Of a DNA stretch of 64,000 nt, positions 22,501 to 33,993 are shown in pieces. Below the pieces are notes generated by a model. That model was not told where the DNA came from, did no database searches, and was given only the letters and a program-made list of their open reading frames with translations. The position numbers and the translations under genes were made by a program. How positions within the stretch are numbered: the stretch's first letter is position 1; every line of letters begins with the position of its first letter. Origin of the DNA: Takashimella koratensis (Eukaryota > Basidiomycota > Tremellomycetes > Trichosporonales > Tetragoniomycetaceae); assembly GCA_003116875.1 (NCBI GenBank), contig BCKT01000002.1, forward strand, positions 930,001-994,000. The letters are read 5' to 3'.

Positions 22501-23454
22501 ACTCGGGACTACAAGATCTACCGTCGACGAGCTGAGCGAATTCCGGGGCGTGTAAAAGACATCGTCATCTGAAACATCCGTGTCGTCGACCGGTCTCGTG
22601 GGTTGCGACTTCCCACGCTCGGTCGGATTCCGTAATCCCCGAGCAGTGGCCAGTTGCGTTTTCTCCAGCTTCGTAGTGATAATGGCGATAGGTGGGGGAG
22701 CGTCGGGCGTCGTCAGTCTGAGGTCAGAGGGAGTCGAGGCCCTCGTTTCGCTTGACATGTCGGACTGAGGAGGGGTCAACAGACCCGCAGGTTGAACGAT
22801 CGCTTGCTCGATCGCAGTCGTCATTCGCATCGATACGATCGGTTGCGAATCCGAGACAACTCGACGCCGCCGGTCCACGGCAGGAGGAAGTCGAGGGGAA
22901 AGAGGTACGGCGGAGGAAACATCGCTTGAGGGTTTCGATTTTGGTTTGGCTTTTATGGTCGATTGTCGAGACGTAGAAGCGATGGAAGGAGTGTCGTCAA
23001 TGGTTGTTGCAACTTTTTTCTTGCTTTTCGTCCGGACGGGAGCTGAAGGCTGTTCCAGGTCAACAGGGAGGGAGTGCCGTGGTCGAGAGGCGGTTTGGGA
23101 AGGGTCTCTCGATCCAGAGGCCTTTTTCGATCGGGTGGACGAGGCTCGACCTGGGCTAGAGGCAACCGTACCGGTAGTCATCGCTGCCGTCGCCGACACT
23201 GTCCTTCTCCTCCCCGCATGCTCCTCGATCCCGGTATATTGAGAGGACCGGTCATCGTAAGCTAGCGATCGCCTGTTCGAGTGTACCACCGACGACGAAG
23301 GTGATGTAGGCGAAGCATAGAGCCTGCTGGGCCCCTGATTGAGTGATGGCGAGTGGTACTCATAGTCGTCCGACCAAGGGGAAGGGCCGTTTGAGGTTGC
23401 GTAGCTGCGAGAGGGTTTGTTCAGCACCGCTTGGAAGAATGTCGGTTTCGGCAT
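19570..23454 (-). CDS. Long disordered protein fused to an AST1-like medium-chain dehydrogenase/reductase domain
   Basis: Exon 1 (23454-20987) encodes about 820 residues of low-complexity, Ser/Pro/Arg-rich sequence with many RRxS and SP sites, starting MPKPTFFQAVLNKPSRSYA. It splices in phase at 20934 to NLILPKGAYNPIKPSKTVSDLNPHVLG, then to a GroES-like part (VQVYAVAIDRVDVEALE, VPGRSFVGRCLAVG), through a 54-bp intron after 20511 to GALSEYILCDRRRL, LSLLPLQGITALRVV and a nucleotide-binding Rossmann segment around MDAHTGISALVCQAMSRAG. The classical GxGxxG is degenerate and no zinc ligands are obvious. The closest recognisable type is the fungal Ast1/quinone-oxidoreductase-like group, where a role in membrane-protein targeting has been proposed. 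The last exon ends VSVVRLIH at 19570. Catalysis is uncertain. Confidence 0.8.
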
Positions 23455-24251
23455 CGTTATCGGCGGCTACGACGAGCGGAGGAAGTGGGTTGAGAGGTAA
23501 GTGGAAGCCCAGTGGGCTAAGACGAGCCGAGGGCGGATAGTGAGATCAAAGGTTGTTCTCGTAGAGTTGAAAGTTCGATGGTCGATCAGTTTATAGTCAA
23601 GGACATGGTGGCGGTGTTTTTGGGTTGAGAGAGAGGCGGTTGCAAAGAGACTTGACACCGCGATATGACCGTGTCGTCGAGGGATCAAAGGTGGCGACGA
23701 GGTTGAAGGTAAAGACGGTGGGTCGTGAGAGATGGAGAAAGAGTAGATGCGGATGGAGAGACAAGCAAATGGGCAATTGAGAGTGGGATGGGATGGACGG
23801 AAGAGTGTAGAGTGAAGAGAAAAGGGAGAAAAAAAGGGACAGGGAACGACGTCAATGGCGAGGGGTCAACAAAAGGCGCAAGACCCGAGGCAAAGGCGGA
23901 TCATTAGGAACCCTTAGCGTCTTTTGCTAATTGCTTCCCACTTTCTCGGACTAGCTTGGCTTATCCTCTCCGTCTGCTTTCCTAATGCTCTCTAAACAGA
24001 TCCAGGCACTACGGTGTACGGTGCTATTCGTCATTTGAGCTCTGGCTGCTGGCGTGTATCACTCTATCCACTAACTTCAAACGCCGCAACGTCCTCCACT
24101 CCTCCACTCCTCCACTCCTCCACTCCTCCACTCCTCCACTCTACCTCCTACGGAGACAACCACAGTCCACTTGACCAACCATTCCAATACGGTCCGGGCA
24201 GAGACACTCGGTGTCGTCTCCGCCGCAGGATCATCCTATCGACGCACAGGC
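23455..24251. other. Divergent intergenic region
   Basis: Promoter DNA of the AST1-like gene (leftward) and the phosphatase-like gene (rightward). It is purine-rich on the plus strand up to about 23900. A 10-bp tandem repeat lies at 24091-24141. No coding potential was recognised. Confidence 0.5.
24091..24141. repeat. Tandem CTCCACTCCT repeat
   Basis: About five copies of a 10-bp unit CTCCACTCCT lie 110 bp before the start of the phosphatase-like gene, probably within its leader. Confidence 0.9.
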
Positions 24252-25779
24252 ATGCTTCTCACCCCGCCATACCACTTCTCCATCGTCGCGTGTTCCCTTG
24301 ACCCCACTCCCAATCCAACCCCTTCACCAACCCCTTCCTCTTCCTCATCCACATCCACCACCCTCCTGCCCCCACACGATCACGCGCAGATCCTATACCG
24401 GGGGTCTGTCCCGGCCGCACGCAATGCAACTTTTCTTCGGAAACTGAATATCAAGACCATTGTGTACCTCCGCAAAAAAGCATTCAAAGATGACGAGCCG
24501 TTCTTGCGCTGGGCAGAGAAAAGGGCGGTAGACACGAAATGGGTCAAGGCGGAGACTATGGGCGAGGAGAAGCTGGGTATGGGGAGGACAGAGATCGCAG
24601 AGGTCCTGAAGGTAGGTGGAAGCTCTAGCTCTCGGCACCTTGCCGCTGAGTGGTTTGCTAACGATATGGCGCAGGTAATTCTGAATCCAGCCGCGTACCC
24701 AATCTACCTCGCCGACGTGGACGGTGTCTCACATACAACGTTGGTTGTAGCGTGCTTGAGGAAGCTGCAAGGCTGGCATATGGACAGCATCATTAACGAG
24801 ATGTCTCGGTGGGTCCTATCTATGTTCCCCATGTTGTGTCTTGAGACTGATGGGCGATTCATTCCTCAGGTTTGAACCATTCTTTGAAGACTATCCTTTG
24901 GTCCAATTTGTCAGTTCATACCTAGCTCCGACATCCTCGTCCACTGTCGCCGACTCGACATTTGTTCTTCCCGCTCCACCTTACCCGACGTGGTTATGGC
25001 CCGCACCGACGGGAGCCCAGGTGCTTGGCTCCAAGGAGCGAGAACGGGAACGGTCACATTCCGGCTCGTCGATCAACCAACCGACAGCTCCACTACCATT
25101 CCCACACCCTTTAACGGCACGGCGGCATCCGAGCATGCGACTGAGCTTTGCTGCCGCGCCTGCACCCGCACCCCCAGCGGCCGGCCCAAGTACCTCCAAA
25201 TCGACGACGGGGCGTGCACCATCGAGCGGTGGAGTTTCGCGAGATCGCAGCGTACCCGTATCTCCACGCGACGAGCAACAGTTCATGCCCGTGGGCACCA
25301 CATCCACCACAGCAGTAGCAGCCACAGTAGCTCAAGCAGTGGACTCGTTATCGACGAATCAGCTGTCAGGGGCGCTTGGAGTGTTAGACGGCGGTCAGCA
25401 AGACGCGAGCGCGTTGCATCGAAAAGTCAGTTTTCGGCAAAAGGGCAACGGCGATGGATCGGCGGTTCCGGAAAAGCCAAAGGGGCCACAAGAGATTCGT
25501 TCGATCCTGTCAAAGCAGGCTCCTGGCGAGTCGTTGCGGTCAACAGATGCGCGAGTGGGGGAAATACGGCCTGCCGAATCATCAGTGCGGGAGGATAGCG
25601 TGCGAGTCGGTCAGCCTGGTCTGGAGGGAGACCGAGACGATAGCGTTGTCCGGCAGATCACAGACGAGCCGGAAGAAGACGCCGTGATGGATGATGACGA
25701 AGACGAGGATGAAGATGACGATGAGGGGGAAGACGTAGACGACGAGGATATTGACGAGTATGATGAAGATGAAGACGAG

Positions 25780-25811
<32 letters not shown>

Positions 25812-25905
25812 CGAAGATGAAGATCAGACGACCATGTCGCAGTATATATCAGCGTTAGATCTGGCTTCACCAAAGTTGAGGAGAACGAGAAGCCACCTGG
25901 AGTAG
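24252..25905 (+). CDS. Oca/Siw14-type tyrosine-phosphatase-like protein, probably inactive, with acidic tail
   Basis: Three exons (24252-24611, 24675-24808, 24870-25905) give 509 aa. The N-terminal ~200 residues follow the fungal Siw14/Oca dual-specificity phosphatase pattern: ILYRGSVPAARNATFLRKL, NIKTIVYLRKKAF, and at the catalytic loop position YPIYLADVDGVSHTTLVVACLRKL helix. The expected HCX5R is replaced: the Cys position carries Asp or Val and the Arg position carries His, so phosphatase chemistry is unlikely. Yeast Oca2, Oca4 and Oca6 are likewise divergent members. The following ~300 residues are disordered, with Ser/Thr/Pro-rich parts, a KVSFR and an RSILSK motif, and a run of about 50 Asp/Glu residues (25680-25830) before a basic end. 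The acidic run is encoded by imperfect GATGAA/GACGAG repeats. Confidence 0.8.
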
Positions 25906-26339
25906 ATCTGTATCATGCATGCAGGGTATGTCGATGTACTCATGTCTGGACTGTACAGGAATTGTTTCGATGCCCAGGGGTCAAAACCTCAAAATTGGGC
26001 GAGAAAAATCCAAAATGAAAAAAGAGGAATGTTGGTTTGTCTCAGGTGACGCAAAAAGACCTGCTCGCCACAATGTGGCAAGCTGATACAAGGCTGAAGC
26101 GCGAGCGTCTTTGATCATGTTCCACATGATCTGCGATCGCCCAAACGCTTGGGATGTATAGAACTGCATGATAGTGGTGTATCTCAAGTCACATCTACAC
26201 CTTTCTTCCTCCCTGCCTCCTTTACCCTTCTGCCCTCTCCACCGTCGCGTCTTTACGACTCTAACGACCTGGACGATTATCAAGATTTTACTCTTCGAAA
26301 CCCCCCATTCACTAATCTACAACTTCTCTACAAATCACT
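25906..26339 (+). other. Intergenic region and promoter of the secreted-protein gene
   Basis: It holds the 3' region of the phosphatase-like gene and then a C/T-rich promoter and leader for the small secreted protein. Open frames here overlap the next gene in wrong frames and are not called. Confidence 0.45.
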
Positions 26340-27414
26340 ATGCGTTTCTCGCTCTCTACTGCCCTTGTTACCCTCCTCGCCCTGGGAACGACTGCTCTGG
26401 GGGCTCCGTCGGGGGTCTCGTTAATGCCTTCCACCGCCATGGAGTACGCTTCAATGGAGCACAAACCCCACATTCCTCGGCACTTGACCAACGCGGAACG
26501 TCTGGCTCGTGGTCTACCCCTGAATCCTCCTGTGAAGAGGTACAAAGCTACCGGTGTCGGAGGTGAGCAGTACTTCACGACCCCAAACCATACAGATCTA
26601 TATCAATACTTATGTTCCTCCGCTTAGCTCCACCTTCAAAACGCTCGGCGACAAGCACAACGACTTATATCCAAGCGGCATATGCGTCAGCGCCCGGCAC
26701 AGTCATTGGCTACGTTCGCATGGACCCGACCCAGGGCCGCCTTGAACTGGTCTCGGTGAGTACTTGTTCGCATTAATTACTTCCTCTTCCTTGCTCCTTG
26801 CATCGTCCATCTCATCTTTGTCTACAACACCCTTTGCACATCTCGCTCACAATCACATAAAATTCCTGGCGGGGTCTTGCAAATCCCCCGTAGACCACAG
26901 CTTCTGCAGATACCTACATTCTGCCTAATACGGGACCGACGTCGAGCAACGACGTCCGCTCTTATACCCAGGCATTTGGGAACACGTACACCTGGGCCTG
27001 CGCTGTAGGCGAGAACAACCGCCAAGTTTCGTCAAATCCTAGTATGGCAAATGGAGGGCTGTACGTTTATGATCCAAACTGTTGAACCGAGCTGGCAAGT
27101 CTGTTGAGCTTGAGCTGAAAGAGTGTTCCAGCTACTCAGTCTTCTCGCTTTGCACAGGCTCAGACGGCGGAAGCGGTACCGGCCAAACTGCTGAGACTAG
27201 TATTTGGAACATCCCGTCTGTTCCCGGTACCTTGACCACCAACTTCCGCGACACGAGCGGATCGATCTTTGTGCCCAACTTTTATTATGATCCTTCAGGC
27301 CACTACTTCTACGCTGGGGAATCGGCGAGCAGTATCCCGACCGGCGGCGATTTCGGTAACGGACATACTTTTACAGAATCCGACAAGATTGTTCTTACCT
27401 GGATCACTGCTTGA
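26340..27414 (+). CDS. Small secreted protein of unknown function
   Basis: The first exon (26340-26562) starts with a clear signal peptide, MRFSLSTALVTLLALGTTALGAP, cleaved probably after LGA. A pro-like segment follows with RLARGLPLNPPVKRY, a motif (RLxRGLPxxPP then K/R-R) common near the N terminus of secreted basidiomycete proteins. Exon 2 begins at 26628 and gives TTYIQAAYASAPGTVIGYVRMDP. Later exons continue through SYTQAFGNTYTWACAVGENN to the last one, ending GNGHTFTESDKIVLTWITA at 27414. The body is rich in Ser, Thr, Gly and aromatic residues with few cysteines, like a beta-rich extracellular domain. I do not recognise a named family. Middle exon borders (26757-27150) are approximate. 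Confidence 0.75.
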
Positions 27415-27593
27415 TCTTCTCAACAAATCCAAGAAGGTACAAAAAGATGCTCTTCACGAGATATGGGTCTGAGATGTGTTTGATTCAAAATCTCGGGCTT
27501 CAACCAGTACATCCTTCTCCCTGTCGTATCTCATCTCTACGATGTTAATCAAACTTCTCTCAGTTTTTCGTACCCCATAATACTCGTCGCCTC

Positions 27594-29961
27594 CTACTCC
27601 TTGGTCTCCGCAGCAAGCTCGTACATGTACGATCCCAACAACTTGGTACCCTGTTGATCAAGTTAGCGAAATGTACATGCCTTGTCTGTGGCCTGATGAC
27701 TCACGTTGATGTAGTTGGACGTGTCGATCTTCTCGTTCGTGGAGTGGGCACCTGGGGAGTGGGTCAGCTATCATTTCCGATCAGAGAAGCTGTCACCTAC
27801 CATCGTCACCGCGACCGACGGGCAAGAGGAGGACGTTGAGGCCGAGGATGTTAGCAAAGTCGAGAGTAACCGGAATTGAGCCTGGTATTGTCAGCCATCG
27901 AGTCCAGCCTATGTAGATGTAGTCGACTCACCTCCCTCGCGGGTGTAGTCCGGCTCCTGGCCGTAGACGGCAACGGTAGCCTTGTGAGCGGCGCGGTAAG
28001 AGTAGTGCTGCATCAAGGCTTTGGTCAGTCTTTCCTCCATGAAGCTGCGGAATTGATCTGCTCACGTTGGGGTCGGCCTGGGCAGGTCAGCGTTGCTGCA
28101 TTCATCAAAAGGTCAAACAGCAACTTACAATCCATGGTTCACCACCGTGGGTCAAGACGACCTCGAGCCTGTTCTTGGATCCGATCTTCTTGAACTCGTC
28201 GTTGAGGTACTTGACAACGCAATCGGTCACGCTCTTGATGCCGAGATTGGGGACGAGACGGATGGAGAACTTGCCCTTGACGCCGCAAGGGATGACGGTC
28301 TTGGAGCCCGGTGCGGCTGCAGTGGGTCAGCGGCGTTCTAGGTTGGGGTATAGACTATAGGGGGACTCACAGAACGCTCCCTCGATACCGTGGAGAGACA
28401 GCGAAGGGTTGCCTGTGACTGGTCAGCTGCCAGCCTTGCCTCCGCGTGAGAACGTCAGCACACTCACGCATTCGCCCCATCAACTGAGCGATGTCAGCAC
28501 TATTTCCAAATACAGATCACTTTCGAGCGTTTCACAGCTGTCCAACTCACGGTCTTGACGGTGTCATCATGGATGGTGACGTCGCCGCCGACGGCACCGT
28601 GAATATCCTGCATCTGGAAGTGAATAGCCTCGAACTTCTTCTGCTCGTCGGCGGTGACCGGAGCGATCAGCTCCTTAATCCCTGGGATGAGGATCTCGCC
28701 GGTAGGAGAGACCAGCTTGGACACTGTGATGTGTCAACATTGCTTCCCATAATTGTCTGGTACATCACGCACTCAAGATGAACAAGTCGGTCATGGGCTC
28801 GTGAACGGTTCCGCCGAACACGCCCGAGTGGAGGTCCCTGTCCGGGCCGTTGATCCGGACCTCGTAGTAGTTGATACCACGGAGACCGTAAGTGAGACAC
28901 GGGGTCTTGGTGTCGAGCCAATAGTTGTCGGAAATACACATGCAGTCGACACCAGCGAAGAACTTGTCCTTCTCGGACTCGATGAACTTGTCGAGGTTCT
29001 CAGACCCGTTCTCCTCCATCCCCTCAAAGATCATCTTGAGGTTAACCTGGACATGAGGTTAGCTTGCAAACTGACCCTCAGTGAATAAGCTGATCCTCAC
29101 CGGAAGCTCGATGCCGAGATTCTTGTGCGCCTCGAGGACGTTGAGCCAGCCCATGACGGGACCCTTGTCGTCGGTCGAACCGCGGCCGTAGAGCCGGCCA
29201 GTCCCCTTCGGGTCAGGGGTGAGCTTGAATGGCTCATGGTCCCATCCGTCCTCCTTGAGCGCGGGCTGGACATCGTAGTGGCCGTAGATGAGGAGGTTTT
29301 TCTGCGCAGCGAAAGGCAAGGGGGCGGGGCGACCGGGGGATGTAAGGCAAGGGGGGTTAGGGGAGGTGAAAGGTGAGGGGTGGAGTCGCGAAAGGCAAGG
29401 GGGCGGTGCATCAGTATAAGCTCTTGTGATAAAGGAGATGGGCTGAACACGTAGGCACCGATCTAGTCGTGTGCGACAGGATGGGAGAAAGATGCTGGAG
29501 TGGGTGGAACGTTGGAGGGTTGAGGGTTCGGGCTTACTTTGTTGGGGTTGTTGCCGATCTGACCGATGACGACGGGCGGGAGATCAATCTCTTTCCCCGC
29601 GAGGACGTGGGTGCCGATCGGTCGCTTCTCGGCCGTGACGCCGAGCGCGGTGAGCTGAGTGATGAGGAACTCGGCCATATCCTCGACGCTCTTCGCATAC
29701 CTAGTGGCCGACGTCAGCTCGAGAAGTTCTCACAAAGCCAGAGTCGAGGACGTGCGTAAACGTGGAAGCCAGCAACTCACTCGATGTTGCCCGAGACGCT
29801 GGGAAGAGAATCACGGTCAGCCGAGGTCGATGATGTTGATGACAATGGCCGAGGAAGGTGGATGGAGAGACTTACGATGGGATCTCGACGGCCTGACGAA
29901 GGCGGTCGATAAAGTCGGCCTGGTGGGTGTCGACGTACTCGAGGAACTTGGGGTCGGCCAT
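27594..29961 (-). CDS. DUG1: Cys-Gly metallodipeptidase, M20 family (glutathione degradation)
   Basis: The start at 29961 gives [21 protein letters not shown]. Motifs of the CNDP/Dug1 group follow in order: [28 protein letters not shown] (metal-binding His), [14 protein letters not shown] (bridging Asp), [15 protein letters not shown] (catalytic and metal Glu), [21 protein letters not shown], and [13 protein letters not shown] with the dimer-interface His. The product hydrolyses Cys-Gly and other dipeptides with Zn or Mn in the cytosol and is part of glutathione turnover. The last exon ends [18 protein letters not shown] at 27594. The gene has many small introns. One long intron, roughly 29303-29537, contains a GCGAAAGGCAAGGGGGCGG sequence twice. 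Confidence 0.94.
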
Positions 29962-30578
29962 GGTGGGATGCGTAGTTGGGGTGATGGTGAATTTGGTGAA
30001 TGAGAGAGAGAGAGAGAGAGTCAAGTAAAGCTGAGAATGATGTATGTGAAAGGAGGGCGGGTGGTGGAGGCGAGGAGGGAAGGCGCACGGCCGGTGGGTA
30101 TAGTAGTATGGTCGACCGACCCATGCGCTTAGTTGCCCACCCTAGGCCCGGAGGGTGCTTTTTCCGGGCCCCCGCAAAGTCACCACGTGGGCAGCGGCGG
30201 TCACCATGTGAGTCTTCAGGATGGCTAGCGAACTGGAACACACCAGACCATTGCTTCTGGTCTCGTGCATGCAATCGTGCCCTCTGTGCGGTTTAGGAGT
30301 GAGGCAGGGGACAAACTGTAGTCGGGGGCGGAGCGAGAGTGGCGATGGGTGGTCCGGCAAGAGATGCCATCGTCAAGCCTGCCACCTTCCTTCCCGGTTC
30401 AACGAGTCTACCTCTCCCCTCGCTCTACCTACTCCTTCCCTCTCTTCTTCTCTTCCTATCTCCCTTTCCTCTCCAGCCCCCCACTTACAAGCACTGTCCA
30501 TACCCACTCACCCTTCGTCTCACTGTAGCATACCCAACTCCTATCCTGGACACTGACATTCACCTCATCTCACTGTGC
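29962..30578. other. Divergent intergenic region
   Basis: Promoters of DUG1 (leftward, with a GA repeat at 30001-30020) and of the RING/RRM gene (rightward, pyrimidine-rich at 30405-30570). No further gene was seen. Confidence 0.45.
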
Positions 30579-33083
30579 ATGTCGTCCACTCTCAGGCCAG
30601 TCGCAGGCCGACGACCTCCTGTAGAGGGTCGTGGTCTTGGTCTTGTCCCACCTTCTCGTCCCCAGATCATTCCTACCACAAATTCTCGAAACGCTCACGC
30701 GCAGATGGCTCTAGCTTGTCTTCGCCCAGTGTCTCTTGAACGTCCAATGCTGGTTGAAAAGCCAGGCACCCATTCCCAAGTATAACCTCCTCTCTTCTTC
30801 CTCATGAGTATCGAAGTGTTCAAAGAAGAATGATGCTGACTTGACTTCTTCTCACGGTCAGAAGCAGAAGAGCACCGTTGTCATTGTTGGCTTGACTCCT
30901 TCACGTGTCGAAATCCCGCTGTCAAGCAGTGACGAAGACCTGCCGAGACCTCAAGTCAACATCGCCCCCAAGCACCCCAAGTACACTCACCGACGCACAC
31001 TTCGCCCAACTCTTGTCAACACCGTCTCACCATCTCCTGCCCCAAAGCGGGTCAGTTACCGTTCGAATCAGCCCAGCCGCTCGGTTAGCAAATCGGAGGT
31101 TGACTGGGTACAGTACGCCGAGACCAACGCCGAGCTAGATGGGCTCGTGTTGGGTAGCTCTTCCGATGAAAGCTACCCTACCTCACACCTCGCAGATGAG
31201 TGGCAGTCAAGCGACATCCAGACACACACTCTCAACAATGCAGTACGTACAACCACCTTGCTAAACTAATCCTAAGATCTCACACTTGCACATTGAGATC
31301 CCCAAACGCGGCAAAGAGCCAGCTGAAACACCTCCCGGATCGCCGGGTCCTCGGTCATCTTCCCCAATATGCACACCCACAGACTTCCAAACCATACCTC
31401 TACCTTCCTTCTCTGGTATCTCAGACCCTCGAGAGCCTTCGAGTCCTGGTCAGCTTGCCTCAGTTGCAAGCCGAGTCGAGGCTGAACAGGCCTTGTTCAC
31501 AGAAGAAACTCTTCCGTGTGATGCATGTGGCTGTCAAAAGGCTGCTGCTCAGATGATCCGCATCCTTCCTTGTGCCGTGAGTCATTCAATCAGCTTCAAG
31601 CTGTTCCAAGCACTTTATGCTGACAAATGTCAACTTATCTAGGACACAATGTGCGCAAGATGTTTCTCATCTACATTGGGCGCGGTGTCAATGACTCATG
31701 GCTCGTCGAGATGTGCGGCGTGCATGGGCCAAGTAGTTTCGTTTGAGAAATTCAACATTGCGCGCCACATTCCTGTCCGCACGACTGCTCCGCAAAAGAA
31801 GGGCCCCTCAGTACATCTCACGAGCACGGAGACAGCCATGCTGTCCAAGATGTTGCCATCAGGTCTTTCCAAGCCTCCACAAACTACGGTGATGAGAATC
31901 GACAACGTCGCTTGGGTGAGCACAGTCAGCTGCTGCTTCCAATGTACGAGCTAAATGCAACCAGGATATCGAGCCCTCGGTGGTCGAATCCTTCTTTCCT
32001 CAGCACACGCTCCCGGAAAACCACCCCCAGCCAACCCACATCCTCATTGATAGGTTCGATGGTCGCACAAAGGACTACATGGTAAGTACATCGTTATGAA
32101 ACTTGGAAGTGTCTCAGCTGACCACTTACCATCCAGTACGTCGAGGTCAAGTCCCCGCAAGCAGCCCGCCAAGTCCTTCAAGTTTGCCAATATGCTTCCA
32201 TGCCTGGTGGTGCCGTGACAGGCGGTCGGAAACGCCCTGTGACCATTAGCCAAGTCTCCCACATGCAGCTTCTGAACGAGGTAAGGGTGAATTGCTCAGC
32301 TCTTGCTTATAATTGTTGAGCTGAAAACGCACAGCTGCGTCCAACTTCCAAATTGGAGCTCCAGGCTCTGCTTGATCTGTGTCACTCGGCGTTGGCAACA
32401 GTCCCGCTTCGGCCGGTTCCTGCTACAGGCCAGGTGCCTGGCCCTGGAAGACCATTGACAAGCTGTATCGGACCAAACGGGAAGTGTCACTACATCAAGT
32501 ACCGATACACCCCCTTCCATGCTCTCATGTCAATGATGACGAGGCTCCGAGGCGCAGACAGCCCAGCATACTGGGACATCTTCCGTAAGTTCAGCTTTTC
32601 GAAATCTTGGGCTGGATGTCAAGCTGATGTCAGTACTACAGACATCACTTCAGGTAAGTGGTCCCAAGCTACCGATCTTGAGTGAACTGCCCAGCTGAAG
32701 TGCGATTCCCGCTTTGTGCGGAACAGGAGCCATCGCCGCCCTTGCTACCTATACCACCAAACACGGCGGAGCCACTTATCAGACCCCTCAAACCATCTTA
32801 ACACACTCATCCGACAAACTCATCTTAGACAAGTTGATTGCGCTCTTCACTTCTTGTTTCCAGCCCAACCCGAAGCCGCAGCCCACTTCGGTGAGAAGCG
32901 TTTTGATTGAAGACTTGTCCAAAGAGAAAGAGAGTTCCGTGGCTTCGGTGGCTGGAACGACAACTTCTTGATTCGCGACCAGCAAGACGAGATCTTGAAG
33001 CGATACTCCTTGCTTGTATGTTGGAGCCACCACTCTCTTGAACCACTTCAATCCTCAAAGACCAAACATCACCTCGTCAATTG
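30579..33083 (+). CDS. RING-type zinc finger plus RNA-recognition-motif protein
   Basis: The start is at 30579 (MSSTLRPVAGRRPP). Introns fall at about 30780-30861, 31241-31275, 31579-31642, 31915-31964, 32081-32136, 32281-32333 and further on. After ~250 disordered residues comes a cysteine block: CDACGCQKAAAQMIRILPCA, then across an intron CARCFSSTLGAV and SRCAACMGQVVSFEKFNI, which fits a RING-like C3HC4 or C4-type finger. Next is an RRM-like domain: VMRIDNVAWDIEPSVVESFF as RNP2, ILIDRFDGRTKDYM then YVEVKSPQAARQVLQ as RNP1. A helical segment and a second conserved part (CHYIKYRYTPFHALMSMMT) follow. The 3' end is uncertain: I favour exons ending GGWNDNFLIRDQQDEILKRY and a stop at 33083, while an unspliced reading stops at 32971. 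RING plus RRM suggests an RNA-linked ubiquitin ligase, but function is unknown. Confidence 0.68.
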
Positions 33084-33549
33084 ACTTCAGACAACGTAAA
33101 AACTTTGCGCTTTGTACACAAAGAAGACAAGTCATTATCATCAAGACATGCCGCCCATCAAAAACCCGGCTTTCCCCCACATCGGCATGTCACAGACTTT
33201 CATGTTCACGCAATAGCATACACAAAAATTCGCAACAAAGTAGCCTGTCATTTTCCTCAACTCTCCTCCAAAGCTGTATTCTCCCCAAACTCGAAATCAA
33301 ATGTAGCATCCAGTGTGTGTTGAAACACATTCGTTCATTGAGATCCACAGCTAAACTATACTGATAGCCACTCGTGCTGTCGCAGCTTGTCCTCAAAAGA
33401 TAATCAACCCCTCCAGCCCCTCTTCATCACCAGGGGAACTCTCTTGAAGCTTAAATCGTGGTATAAAATGGCCTCGGAAAAAGTAATAAACCTTGTCATA
33501 CGTGGGTTCGAGGGTAACAGGTCCCTTGAGGAGGACATCGGTCCGCGTC
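33084..33549. other. Convergent intergenic region
   Basis: It lies between the stops of the RING/RRM gene and orphan gene A. Short open frames on both strands have no protein-like features. Nothing else was recognised. Confidence 0.45.
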
Positions 33550-33993
33550 TCATTTGGTTGACTCTTCATTGCGGAACTCGATCCTCTTCGAGTCGGCGGT
33601 GTCCACCCACACGAAAGGTAGTTTGTCGCTGGGACATCCAGTGAGCTTATTCCTCAGGATCTGAGAGCGATCTTCATCAACTGAGCACCCTTGCATTCTA
33701 TACTCTAATGGCGTCCCTCTAACCGTTACGGTCACCACCAAACTAGTCAGAGCATCGTTCAATTGACTCTTCGCGCTGTCTTGAGCCGATCCGTCGACAC
33801 TTACGTCCCAAGTCCTGTAAGAGACCGTATATACTTTGGAGCCGGCGGTAGGAATAGCGAGGTTGAGCTCCTCGTTTTCCGCTTGCCACAGTGCACAGAT
33901 CTGGTTAAATCTAGAGACATTAGGAGCTTCCGTGACTTTGTGGATCGCCCAGACAGTGCCAGAGGCTAGAGAGCCCTTGATTGTGGCAGACAT
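33550..33993 (-). CDS. Orphan small protein, copy A of a tandem pair
   Basis: A single-exon frame of 147 aa starts at ACAATGTCTGCC (33993). I do not recognise the family. It contains SGTVWAIHKV, then FNQICALWQ near the N terminus, a middle segment AQDSAKSQLNDALTSLVVTV, and a C-terminal DKLPFVWVDTADSKRIEF. The same landmarks in the same order occur in copy B about 1.16 kb upstream, so the frame is under protein-level constraint. No signal peptide or membrane segment is visible. The protein is small, soluble and mixed in charge. A TATATAAG element lies just upstream (about 34001-34008 on the plus strand). Confidence 0.7.
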   Translation of the reverse strand: MSATIKGSLASGTVWAIHKVTEAPNVSRFNQICALWQAENEELNLAIPTAGSKVYTVSYRTWDVSVDGSAQDSAKSQLNDALTSLVVTVTVRGTPLEYRMQGCSVDEDRSQILRNKLTGCPSDKLPFVWVDTADSKRIEFRNEESTK

